Origin: Syngnathus acus
Lineage: Eukaryota > Chordata > Actinopteri > Syngnathiformes > Syngnathidae
Direction of reading: 5' to 3'
Length of the DNA: 64,000 nt
NCBI RefSeq assembly: GCF_901709675.1
Contig: NC_051088.1
Coordinates: 20,682,693-20,746,692 of the forward strand
The notes below the pieces were generated by a model. That model ran no database searches and had not been told where the DNA came from. It saw only the letters and a list, made by a program, of their open reading frames with translations. A program made the position numbers and the translations under genes. Positions within the stretch are counted from its first letter, which is position 1. Each line of letters opens with the position of its first letter. Shown piece after piece: positions 13,563 to 26,051 of this stretch.

Positions 13563-16500
13563 CAAATTTTAAAATAATAATAAAAACATGAATTAATTTC
13601 TGTTCTGCTGCTATGCTGGCAGACAGGGTCACTGCCCCCGAGCACTGACCTACATCTCGAAAAGATTGTCCACTCTCTCATTAGTTCATGACCAGAGTGT
13701 TTGCGGGGTTATGGTAAGGCAGGTTTTTGTGGCTGTGTGTCAGTGTGTCAAAGTGCACCAGGCCACTTCCTTTCGGATGAGTGGGTGTCACAGGGAACAT
13801 ATGGCTGGTAACTTCCTGCCATCAATCTTTGCATGACAAACACAGATACGATTTCCGAGTGTGTTTGCCTAGGCCACAGATGGCATCTGCTCAAGGGCTT
13901 GTTTTGAGCGCACTTGCTAACCTGCGCTCTACTTGACTCAGACAGACTCCCATCGAAGTTGATCTCTGACCTTGAGGTCATTGCCCATTCGACTCAAACA
14001 CAACAGGAAGTGCATTTATTTACCCCGCTAAACCAAACCAACAGCTGACAATGCTTCATGCTCTCCTACACCACACTCGTCTGCGGTTCATTCCACATCA
14101 TTTCACTCAACTCATTCAGAGGCCATTCAAGGTTTCATATGTTTTCCTTTTGAAAATGCAAAGAATGCTTGAATCAATACAGCTTTGTCGAGCTCTGCCA
14201 GAAATGACAAACTTCTCAAGCCAGATTAACTTTTGACCTACCAGTCCTCATTCTTTAGAGTCCGAACTCCCCTGAACACCACGGTAAACAGGTGTTGTCA
14301 AAGGTTGACCCCAGTGCAAAAAGACAAAGATGGGGTGGTTACTATTTTCGTGGTTAGGTAAAATTGTGAGGTCTTTTCAAAAGGAAAATATTCCAATGAT
14401 ATTTGCAAGTTTGGATGAGTGGAACCACCCATCCGGGAATGTAAGACCACCAAGACACTAAGCTTTCCAATTCATTGGCTCAAGAAAGGAAGAAGGCCAA
14501 AAAGGAACAGGAATTTCAAAAAAGAACATTTTTCCAGATTTCTGAGAGCTGGTGTTTGTGAAGTTAAGAGTTTATACTTAAGTGAGGTGAAATGTGTGCT
14601 CACAGTAAAGTTATGGTAGCATTTGGGATGAGGACATGCAAAGAGCTGTAGCCACACTTACACAACCCTGATGTAATGTTTGTGAGGACTTAATAGTTTG
14701 GCATGCACTACTGACGTTAACGCACGCTAAAGCAATGTGGGACAAAGTGCACAAACACATATGCCACATTCAAAAGAACTCAACTTTTCTCAACCATCAT
14801 GCTGAATCCTCCACAAGCAAATAATCCCTCTCCCCTTATTCCATTGTTCAAGCTGTGAAAAAATTGCTCTGTCAGTATTTGGACCTGATGTTGCAGGTCA
14901 TCTGGCCTTGAAACCAGACTGAGTTAGGAGCTTATGTTTATTTGCTCTCACAGGCAGATCTGGACCCCCTCTTATTCAGACAGCTTTTCATTCGACTGAA
15001 CACCGGACAGGCTGTTGAGTCCACTGTAACAGATTTAAATAAACTTGACACTGTCCTGGTTAAGAAGAAAACAAAAGACAAGATGTACTTTTGCTGTGAT
15101 TGGCTGTATGTCTATTCAACCACATCATGCAGCCTTGTGATGCCAGGCTAAAAATTATCTCCAGATGTTTAATTGTAGGGAAACATAAAGAATGAATAAA
15201 AGCACGATACACTGACATCCGCCGCCCTCCCCCAAAAAATCTGCAAAACAGCGAAGTCAATTTAAGTACCATTGTTTTTGTCCAGGCCTGATTCGTGAGT
15301 GTCATGCCTTTGTTAAATTCTCAGTTTTTGCATTATTGTCTGTAGAATCACCAGAAAGGACTCTGGAAGCCATCAAGACCCATTGCAGCTTGAAGGAGGT
15401 CCATCTGAGTGAATAATTAGTCAAGGTAACTTCCTAAATTGACATGGTAAATTCCAGTCCTCAATCACACTTCAAATTAGTCTGTCAGATCAACTCCAAC
15501 AAGTGTTGACTCTAACATGAGTCAAACCCACATTTCCACCCACCACTGCTTCACCAGCCTTGCCTTGTGATGAGCCATCTGACGACTCAAGGGAAATTTA
15601 TGGTCAATTCCGGTAACTACAGTTTTTTTTTGGGGGGGGTGCAATGAGAACTGAACTACAGTCACCAAACCGTGTTGGACTGAGAAATCCAAAGTGGCTT
15701 TCACAATCTCGCATAATAAGAAGAGCAACTGCCTGGGCCATGGCTGAGTGATTATTTTAAGTCAGACATTTGCAATTCACCTCAACTTGTCAGTAAGGAA
15801 GTGATTTATTACTTCTTCTTTTTTTAACCACGCTACTCCCAGAACGGAGGCATCAAAAACCTGCATTGGCTTTCTCATGCCAATCTCAGACCACATCTGC
15901 ATAAATAAAAACGATCAATTCAGTCCAGTTTAAATCATGTCCTATCTCAGTGATGCCATTGTGGCATATGATCACATTCAACCACATAAATGATGACATC
16001 AACACAAATGAAGCATTTTAAAGTGTTGTGTCGGTCCAGCTTTGCCAATGAAAAACAGACAAAAGGAGTGACAGCCCTGTGGTCTCTGGCGAGAAAACGA
16101 GAAATAGATGAAATAAAGCAGAGGCATGTGGGTAATGAAAGCAGGATGCTTTCTGGCAATTCTACTACTTTGACCAACTCTTTCTGACAAATAAAGTCCA
16201 AGAGACAGGAGGAGCACCAGATGAAAAATCATTTGGAGCATTCTTGGATGCAGTGTAGCGTCTGAGTGAATCATTGGGGGGCGCCTGGGCGAGCTATGAC
16301 CTGTCTTGGTTGAAACATTATTTTTCTCCCTGAAATGAATAAAAATTATTCCTGAGGTAAATGGAATTTATGAAACACAACTGTTATTTTCTATGTCAGG
16401 TAAAGCATGATTTTATCTTTGTGAGATTCTATTACGGTTTTTGGTTTACAATCGACGTGTGTTCCTCTTACACCCACCAACTTAAGCGAATTCAGTACAG

Positions 16501-19063
16501 AAGCTCAAAAACACCCTAAACAAAAACATTTCTAGGTCATAAATATAATCAAATTCAATAACAGTAGGAGGAAAAAAACACTTGTGTTTCTGTGATTGGC
16601 ATGTTCACTGAACACTGTTAAGGGGTCAAGGCAATCTAACATGAAGGTTGAGACCATAACAAGCACCTTTGTACTGTAGATAGTGTTGCCTAGCCTGTTT
16701 TGCTATCACGTCGGCCTCGTCGGCGATTTTTGGCTAAGTTGAAGCTGGCCTCATCAATTTAAGTCATCCCATGCTGAACTTGATTGCCTTCTAACTCCAT
16801 GACTCTCTAAAAGTAATAATAAGAATCGAAGTCTCTAGAATAGTTTATGACAAAATACGCATTGTATAACTTCTGCAATTGAATGACCTCACTTGGACGT
16901 ACTGGTGACTGAGTTCTTTTATCCATTCTTTTCCTTTTGAACGGAACCTTGTACAGCTGTTTCATGTGGATCTGATGTTTCGTCCTAGAAATGGAGGTCA
17001 TTTCTGACACTGATTGCATTGATGTTTCAAAAGACCTCGTCGTCTTCCAGAACTCTTGTCTGAATTTCCTTGAGTTTGATTTCATCGTTGGCCACATAAT
17101 GGCCGGCTCCTGCTATTCAGTTAGGAGCCTTGCCCTGCCTCCTGAGCGAGGCAGACGTTGGATCCTCACAGGAGCAAAAAAGCTATTTGGGATGAGAACC
17201 ACAAGTCGGATAATAAAATACATATCACTGTGAAATTCCATACTGTAAAAAGATCTATAGGAGACACATTTATGATATGCCTTACTGGATGGTTTCTCAA
17301 AATATCCGGATAATAGTTGTCATAGTATTCCGGCTGAGATTAGGCTGGATTGTTTGTCCAGCTTCTCTGTATGAAAGGTCATGATTGATGGTCAATTATG
17401 GTTGCCTAAATTTCCACAAGGAACCTGAAGCCCAAAAAAGCTCTTCTTTGAATGCCACTACATTCTCAAAACAAAGCCACATGACTTGGCTTGCAATGAA
17501 ACTGAGGAGGCAATAGTCCCCCTAAATATTTTTGTGAACGTGTGAGAAGGAAATTGCTCTTGGTGTACAAAGGGTGCATGGTAATTTTATATCCATGTGT
17601 GTGCACAGAAGGACTTGTCTGGCTGCAACAATAGGTGAAGGAGCCATCCTTTTCAACTTTGTTTCCTTTGTCTCACACCCTTTTGGATCTCCACCTAGGT
17701 TTCTGTTGGAAAGGTACAGGCATTTCCCTGATTGTTCCCCTGTGTTGCTCCGTCACGGTTCTTCCTCTTTGAGAGCCTGGCCAAAAAAAGCATTGCACTC
17801 ACTGCTTATATCAATGGCGAGTGTTTTTGCTCTGCGGCCATGAAGGTGTGTCAACTCCCACTGGTGCCCACTGGCAGGAAGAGAGCAAGGAAATGACCCT
17901 CATCTATATGTCTTCGTGTGCAGATTTATTAACCCATTGCCCTTTCATTATCAAGCTTCAAACACTATTTTTTCAGTGTTACTTTTAAGTTACTTATCGA
18001 GAAAAAGCAAACCCAATGTTTTTACTGTCCTAATTTACAAATAATTATATTGGATTATGAATAGAATAATACAAAAAATAATTTCAGTTTTAACTGAAAT
18101 ATTTTTCTTTATGTAGTGATGGCAAAATGAAGTTTCAAATTTGCTTTATGAGCCAGTTGTATTTATTTGACTCCTCTTGAAAAAGGTCTGTCTGCTCTGT
18201 AGACTTTAAATCAGCCTCAACATTCCTTTATTCCTAAGCAAAAAGTACAAATCAAGTCTCTTTCTGCTGCATCTACACCTTGCTGTATTTTCAGTTCTTT
18301 TTTAATTCATTTTGTCGTTCTCTTTTAATTGTCACAAGCCTAGGGACTTATAGGGCTAAAGTTTGCGTATTGTACTTTTCTCCATGTAAAGTGGAAAAAT
18401 CTGTTATGATAATAAAATTCCTTGAATCCTTGCATGCACTTTTCATCCGTAACAACAACACAAGCTGCCCCTCCCACCGTTTTTAAACAAAACTTCCCCA
18501 CTGAGCGTCTCATCTTTTTCTCATGGCCGATGAGTGATCCGTCCATGCATGCAGACTGGTGGTATTTACCATAAAGGATGACTGTTCACTTGGCTTGTCA
18601 GGTGATGCATGATGCCAACTACCTGCCGTGCAGCCCAGGAGGTGAAAAAAACACTCCGATTTTTCTTCAACAGAATGAGGATGCTAGATGTGTGCACTTA
18701 ATTAAGTATAGGACAGCTCGTCAAGAAATCGTATGTGTGTGGGCCTATGAGTTACAACGTGCAAATGTCAATGATTTAATGTGATCAGTCACTGTCATTA
18801 GCGCGTTTTTGATTCAATGCCATCATCTGTGCCTCATCTAGGAAACATTCAGTGCCAAACCTTCACTCTTCCTACATGGCTCAACTCCGCCACTTGTGTT
18901 CCAGATGCTGCCTTGCGATCCTCGAGAAACTCGTTCAACTCTATTTAGCCACACCTCCACGTGGCTTTATTTCATTCTTTTGCGATTTAGTTTACTTTGC
19001 GGGCTACATTTTTTTCCGCCGTTGTTTGGCTTCCCATTATTTTCGAGAATGCTTATTCTGTTC

Positions 19064-19260
19064 AGGGCTACAGAAAAGCTGGAGCCTTTCTTAGCCCGCT
19101 TAAGGTGAGAGGTCGAGTACACCCTGTACTGATCGCAGGGAGACAGACGACCATTCACACACACTGGACACCTATCAAATAGTCTCCAATTAACCTAACA
19201 TACATCATTTTGAACTTTGATAGAAAGATGGCGGAACTGGAGAGAATCCCCACAACCACA
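19064..19260 (-). repeat. SINE-like teleost dispersed repeat, antisense copy
   Basis: Matches in order the common fish repeat: a diverged CTGGAGCC segment, GAGTACACCCTGTACTGATC, ATCGCAGGGAGACAGACGAC, CCATTCACACACAC, CTCCAATTAACCTAACATAC, then a GGCGGAACTGGAGAGAA-type end. It is diverged and truncated. Confidence 0.65.
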
Positions 19261-22200
19261 GGCAGTATCCAACTAGTTACAGTCACAAAATGCTGATTTT
19301 TAAAAATTGAAATCACACACATACTGTATTTATTTTGCTTTCTCTTCATTCATCAGGATGTCTGGTCTGGGGTAATATGATACAGGTCACACAGCGGTGT
19401 GTTTGATTTTCTCTAAACGTTACCTCAGTCGAATTTGACCATACGTTTTTTCACATGGCATTCCGTGCAATCACTGCATTAAGGAAAGTTAAGTTCGTCA
19501 ACAAGGAGAGAGCTAATGTGGGTCTGACCCTTGCACAAAATCATCCAGAATCAGTGCACAGCCCAGAATCAGCTGTTACGCATTCCTTTTTCAGGTCAGG
19601 AACTATCAAACGTTCACACGTGCCGATATTTCCAGCATTGCATAGTGTCAGTATCGTGTTGAGAGAAATCGGTTAACTCAGGGGCAACCGTCGTTTGTGT
19701 CTTTGGCAATGAGAAGCCTTTAAGATAAACTGCTGGCTGTACCAAATCTTTAAATCAGCACTCACATTACAGTCAAGATTGAGATTTTGAGATTTTGCAG
19801 GTGCATGTGTGAGCAAATTCCATGAACACAATACATTACAATTCCTTTTCAAAGATACATCTCAACCTAATTTTTTACAAATTATGAAGATTTCTATTTC
19901 TGTTAAGTAGCAAGATATTCAAATAATAGCACCTCTCTGAATGTACTAACCTAATAGTCCTAAATAAAAGTTATGTTTTAGTTTTTTGGCCTCAACTTCA
20001 GTCTTGCTTAATTAAAAGGTGATTTAAACCGCATTTTGCTTTGTTTGTGTTTTAGTTTCAGTACATATTGACATACAGAAGAGCAATTACAGATTTTCCA
20101 AAGAACATGGATTTGTGTCTTAATGTGAGCATATATGGTAATTATTGTTTGGGACTTTGGGACTTTGAATCAATTAAAATAGTAACATCTTGTCCAGGTG
20201 TTGCTGTACATTTCTGTTTCGATAAAATATCTGAATAGACAAACTCAAAGGCATTGTTAAAACTACAATATAAATCTGCGAGCACCTTGAAATTTATGTT
20301 TTTATTAAATTGTACCAAACGGTGATGCTGCTTAGGAAAACCATCTCAGTTGACAAATGACATTTAAGAAACCCCTCCGAAGCCTTTTAATTTTGCTCCT
20401 TTTTTTTAAGCAAACACATACAGTACTTCACCTTACCGAAGGCCAACTTGTTCCGTTATTCTTGCCTCCCTGTGCGTATTTCATCAAGCGACCCAATTTC
20501 CTGCATACTTTCCGTCTCTCTCTCTGCATATTCAGTGGGGAAAAAAATAACTGAGGGAAAGTGGAAAAACCTTGAGAATAGGGATGAGTATCGCTAAGAT
20601 TTTATCAACACCACTAATCTTAAGGTTAATGTTTATCAGTCCGGTGCCTAATTCATATTGGTACTTTTTTTCTATAGAGAAACACCAAAACATAAATAGA
20701 ACATTTAAATAAGTGTACTTGTCTTACAACTACATTAATGTCAAATACGTTTTGAAAAGAAAATAATTGATCAACTCACTTATATTTTTAAACATTCATT
20801 CATTCAGCTTCCAAACACTTATCCTCATGAATTGTACATAAACGGTTACACATTCAACTGAAATCTGTAAGACTTAATTTGACATACCTTTGTCCTGAAG
20901 TCAACATTGGGGCATATTCCCTCCCTGTGCTTTTCAAGTGGCCACACAGAGCTGAAGGGACAGTCGGCTTCCTCGCTGGAAGTCTGATGCTCCAAAGCTT
21001 TCCCAAGTCTTGCAGTTATTTATCCAAAATGGACAATTATTGGCGACGTGACGTAGGCCGCTTCATCTCCTGCTCTGGCTGGATAAATGGCGGGCAGCCG
21101 CAACAGTGTGGTCTGGTGAACAATGTGCCTCACCGGTGGCAAACACAGTCAGTGGTGTGTAAGAAACGTTTTGTTTGGGGTGTCGGCAACACAAATCTGG
21201 CTGGTGAGTTGGAAATTGTGTGTTTTGCTCATAGGAGCTGAAATGAAGTAAATCCAGAATATTGTGTCCAACGCTTTCATATTTTCACAGGTTGATGGAA
21301 ACAAGAGTAGCAATGCGCAGAATACATTTTGATGGCAATTATTTAACATTTCAGACACTAGGTGACAACAGAACATGACAAACCAAGCCAAGAAATACAA
21401 TGTTTGCCTCCCTCCTGTGATGAAAAAAAAAAAACCAGGAAGTCGAGTTTCAAAAGTGGGTGGGCCCGTTTGCTAGAAATTAAAAAAAAAAAAAAAAAAA
21501 GCTGTGTAATGTCCCTTTAACCTCAACAATGAATGGGAAAGATTACTATATAATCACAAACAAAACAGGATGTACAGCATTTGTGTCCGGTAAATGATTT
21601 CAGAAAAGTGGTTAGAGAAAGTAATCCATATTATTGAAGTGCAACCTTTGGAACTCATTGGGACTCGACAGGCACAGAAAACAGAGGTGGGTGGCAACTG
21701 AGAGACCAAATGTATGTAACAAATCTGAGAAAAATGTCACATATTAAAAAATGGCAGAAAATGATTTGTAATATTTCATAATGCATTTTCTTGCTTGTTT
21801 CAGACACATTTCAAGAGTCATTTTTTACTCTTTTCATTCTACTTCAATCTAGTGAATTATGATAGATTGCATTGCTATTATTGAAACCAAATCGCATTCT
21901 CATGCTGTTACATTATTTATTGTTGATGTTTCTATGGAAATAAAACAGCCAATGAATGAATGACATCAGATTTAAGATAAAATTAAGACAGGACATGTGT
22001 TGTGGTTGATAATAATATTAAGCACACTTTATTTAAATTGGGTTAAATTCAACAAAAGAGTCATATAGCTGATTGCTCATTAAATCTCTATGAAGGAAAA
22101 TCAGGACCAAATAAGTGCTACACCAAGACTCTCAGAGGCGATATATGCAATGTGTGGATGATTAAGTGATTCTTGTTTTAACTAAAGCATATGAATTTCT

Positions 22201-22939
22201 AAAAGAATGAAGAGGAAGGTGGATGCAGCCATAAATTTTACCCATGCCCATAAAAAAAAAAAAATCATGACACATAGTGACAAGGAATGTTGTAACACAG
22301 TTTACGGCAACTGTTTCATATATTAGAATGTCAGATGTTGCTGGCTAACCTAATCTTACATTTAAAGAGTTTTGTCTGAATTTCATAAATTACTTCTTTC
22401 TGTGAGCTTTTTTATTTTTCCTCAATGCTCACCTCTCTCCATGCCCTAGATACCCGACACTAATTACAAAGTCCATAAAAGCCAGCAGAAGTTGTGTTGC
22501 GGACTTTGCCTGGTCTCCATCACATATATTGGCAGCACATTAACAGGAGACGCACATTTGTCTGTGCAAAACATTGAATCTTAATGCTGGGCTATTATTT
22601 GGCTCCCGAGGGAAAGAAAGCCTCATGCAGCATGTACAATTGAATGTGTGTGTTTGTACTAAGAGCATGTGCGTAGTTGAGGAATTCGGGCATTGTATAA
22701 CCGCCAATTACTCTTGACCTGTAACCGTTTTATTTTCTCCAGGGAATTTGTGTCACTAATGAGGGAGACTCAAGTAAGGTACCTAGTTGTAGACTAAATC
22801 TAGACAAAGAATACTACGGCTTACAACACAGTCACCCTAATTACCTGGGTTGATGTTGCTATTCACTGTAAAGTTGTTTTAAACGTATTTTATATACTGT
22901 ACAGGAGTGTTCATACAGTGTGGTTTGCATATTTGTCAA

Positions 22940-25065
22940 GACGAACCATTGCGTCTTGCGAAACTGCCGATGGATTGGCATACAAGTCGAGGTAGTATTC
23001 TACCCATCTCGCTAGCTGTTTGCTTTTGTCAATGATGACTTCATCAGTCTTGGATTTTATGGGTGCTTATTTCTTCACTAATTTTCCAGTAGCTTGTTTG
23101 ATGCCTTCGTACATTGCCCTGACGTTGCCATTAGTTGAGGCATGTTGAATGGTTTCTGACAGCTGGAGCCAGTAGTCGTTCGCGCAGCGGCGGGCTGCTC
23201 TCTGGACGTTACCCCGTGCAGACTTCAGTTCCTGCAAGTTTTTTGTAGATGGGTGCTGCTTGTACTTGCAGAATGCTTTGCGTTTGACATCAAGGACTGA
23301 CTCCATTTCGGCAATGTTCGCCTCAAACCAGTCTGTGTTATTGCGTTCCTTCTTACCATAGGTCAGAATTGCTTCCGTCTGAATGGTAAAACTTCCACCT
23401 GTCTTCAGCACACTCTCGATGATCATTTGACAGCGTGCTTTCCAGTCTTGCGATAAACTCGGCGTTCTTGTTTACACAGCTTGTCTTGCCGATATTGATG
23501 TGGGGCTGACACTTCGACTTCGAATGATGAAACCTCTTGAGCTTAAGATTCAATTTGCTCACAATCAATGAGTGGTCAGTGTCGCAGTCGGTGGTAAGCT
23601 CTCGTGTTGCAGACGCTATTCAAAGAGTTACGTCGAGTGACTACAAGGTCAAGTTGATGCCAGTGTTTTGATCTCGGATGTCTCCAAGACACTTTGCAAC
23701 ATGCCTTGCTTTGAAAGTAGGTGTTGGTCACACACAAGTTGCGAACAGAGCATAGTTCTAGAAGCCTTTGATCATTTTCATTCATCTTTCCAACGCCGTG
23801 AGATCCTAATACTTCCGGCCATGACACCTGGTCCGCACCCACCCTCGCATTGAAGTCACCTAGGACATAAAGGTGCTCAGATACAGGGATTGCACTCAGG
23901 ATGGAATCTAAAGATTCATAGAAACTGTCTTTTGTTTCTGCTGTAGCCTGTAGCGTTGGGGCGTAAACACAGATGATGTTAGCTGGACCTTTGGTTGTTG
24001 AAAGACGCATTTTGAGAGTTCTTTCCGTGCCATTGGTAGGAGGTTCGATCATTTCGATTCAGTGATTCTTCACGGCGAAGCCCACTCCATGTTCCTTTGG
24101 TTGATCATAATTTTTTCTTCTTGCCAGAAAAGGGTATAGTGCTTTTCTTTCAATGATCCACTTCCAGACAGTCGTGTTTCCTGTAAAGCAGCGATGTCTA
24201 TATTCAGCCTGTACAGTTCGCAATCAATCACCGCCGTCTTTCGAGTGTCTTTTACTGCTTGAAGATCTTCAGTCAGACCGGGTCTCATAGTCCGTACATT
24301 CCAGGTACCCAGCTTGAGAACTGGTAAGATCCTGTTTTTTATCTTGTTCGCAGGTACAAAGTTAACGATCTACTTGTCGAGCCTTAACTGTTAGCTCCAG
24401 GTACCCTCTGAAGCAGGTAAACCGTGATGGGTCAGCACCTTACTGACCGGGGGCTGCCCGGCTTTAGGCGGGCGATAGCTGACCAGTAAGACTTCGATGG
24501 TCTCTCCCACCGTCGAGGACAACCCGTAGCGTCCGACTCTGCATCAACTGAGCATGGACTTATAACTCGTAAACTGCTGTCCTCCGTGTTGTGCTCTCAC
24601 CAGACGGCGAGGCTGGAGTATCCTCTCCAGGACGCTAGTCAGGGCAGAATTTTTGAAGATCATGCGTTGCCCATTAAACATGACTCCACTCTCGGCTGCA
24701 CCAACTTGATCCAAGGGAATGGTGCGCATTACATTTGGAGCTGGTTTAGCTGCAGGAGCTGCCGGAGAGATGTCGACGTCGACTATCCAACCGTCTTCGG
24801 GGCTCCACTCCGAATTTTTCCTCAGGGTTGTCTCCCGAAGCCTTTCCCGAGAATAGGTAACCCACAAGGCAGTGGGGGTTTGAGAATCAGGGTTTTCCGT
24901 CCCCTAGATGGATTGCCCTCCCAAGCTGACGAGCTCCATCTACCCGAAGCAACTGGTTTTGAGGCGCCAGTCACACGCCTTCGCCCCTTCTCCTGTTAGT
25001 AGAAGCAGTTCCGCCGGGCTTTGAGTCGAAGCCACGCGTGCAGGCCAGGAGTTGGACTTTGGTTG
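22940..25065 (-). mobile_element. Degraded non-LTR retrotransposon (LINE), 5' and endonuclease part only
   Basis: Read on the minus strand, the stretch encodes pieces of an apurinic-type endonuclease: ALQETRL (about 24,170-24,190), VYAPTLQATAETKDSFY (about 23,920-23,970), the catalytic-type YVLGDFNARVG (about 23,850) and a HQLDLVVTRR segment (about 23,650). Linker sequence follows (about 23,570 down to 22,940). The pieces lie in three different frames (24,288-24,070; 24,052-23,576; 23,568-23,353; 23,426-23,067), so the ORF carries frameshifts and stops and is dead. The first 0.7 kb (25,065-24,300) looks like the 5' leader. No reverse-transcriptase motifs follow below 22,940. The clade is not certain. 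Confidence 0.8.
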
Positions 25066-26051
25066 TCAGAGGCTCTTTGAGACGCATGCCTTATGGGAGC
25101 TTTTTATAGGCAGTGGGAGCTTATCCCCACTACCACCCCCTTTGGAACTGTTACCCAATATCTGCCCCCTAAATAAAGAGTCCTGATGGTGTAAACATTG
25201 ACAACAGGCCTGTTCTCTCTGCAAACGTGCGCGTGTCACTGGAATAAGCCATGTCGTTGATAGGAATTGGAAGTACCTGCTGTGTGAACTTTGAAGCCTT
25301 ATAGTACACGCAGAGGTAGGCACAAGCGGTTTACGAATATTTGAATGTCGGTTTATTATAGCTCTTAATCGAGCAAAGGACTTAAACTCAGTCGTGAATT
25401 GTAGATTACATTTCAATTTGGATTCAATGAGGACGCATGGTGAACCTGTTACCTATGTGCGTGTTTGGCTTTCCGTTATCAGTAGAGGTCATTTTATGTC
25501 ACATGGCTTCCCCCCCAAAAAAGAACAAACATTTTGCGCCGCAAAGTGGTTTTCTATTATTTGCAATATCCCTGTGTGTGGAATCCGGGGTCGCGGGCAT
25601 GCTGGAGCCGATCCCAGCAGTCATAGGGAACCCCCCCCCCCCCCCCCCTTGTGCGGCCATGTGTGTTTTTGTTTGTTTGCTTGTTTGTTTTAAAAAATTA
25701 ATGGTGCCCGTTGAAATTGAATCATTCATTTTCTACCGGTCAACCTTAAAGCTTCACACTCGTCCCGTCGTAAGACAAACATCAGCCTCAGTTTTATCGG
25801 GTTTTTTCTAGATCGTGTGTGAGGGTCAGATCATTGTCCCCATAAAACTGCCCGCCCCATTCCCAGTGTTATCTACACCTATGCTCATAAACTCCAGCAC
25901 GGACAAATAAGCAATAAGAAGAATGGGAGAAAGGACAAAAGCTCAAAACGCCCTCATTTCACTTTGCCCACAACTACATATGTAAATCTTTGGATCCACC
26001 TAGCTTACATTGTTCTGTATCTTTCAAGGGGTTGTGTGTGTGTAACCAACG
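25066..26051. other. Intergenic region upstream of the SLC6 gene
   Basis: No gene seen. At about 25,585-25,630 there is a fragment of the SINE-like repeat (GGGGTCGCGGGCATGCTGGAGCC), interrupted by a run of about 20 C. The last few hundred bases should contain the promoter and 5' UTR of the transporter, but no clear TATA box or initiator can be chosen. Confidence 0.5.

Larger units (their letters stand above)
1..22939. other. Long intergenic stretch, no gene recognised
   Basis: I see no protein-coding gene here. Open frames are short (at most about 135 codons), have no recognisable domain and are not joined by plausible splice sites into a known family. The stretch is AT-rich and holds scattered transposon remnants, listed separately where boundaries could be seen. 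Distant regulatory elements of flanking genes could lie here but cannot be identified from one sequence. Confidence 0.6.

Noticed and set aside
16807-17233. Overlapping open frames on both strands (96 and 80 codons)
   Set aside because: No known motif, no splice partners and AT-rich context. They could be a transposon remnant, but I cannot support a call.
20879-21241. 120-codon plus-strand frame
   Set aside because: Composition looks non-coding, with no domain, no plausible promoter or splice partners, and simple A runs just downstream. Treated as chance.
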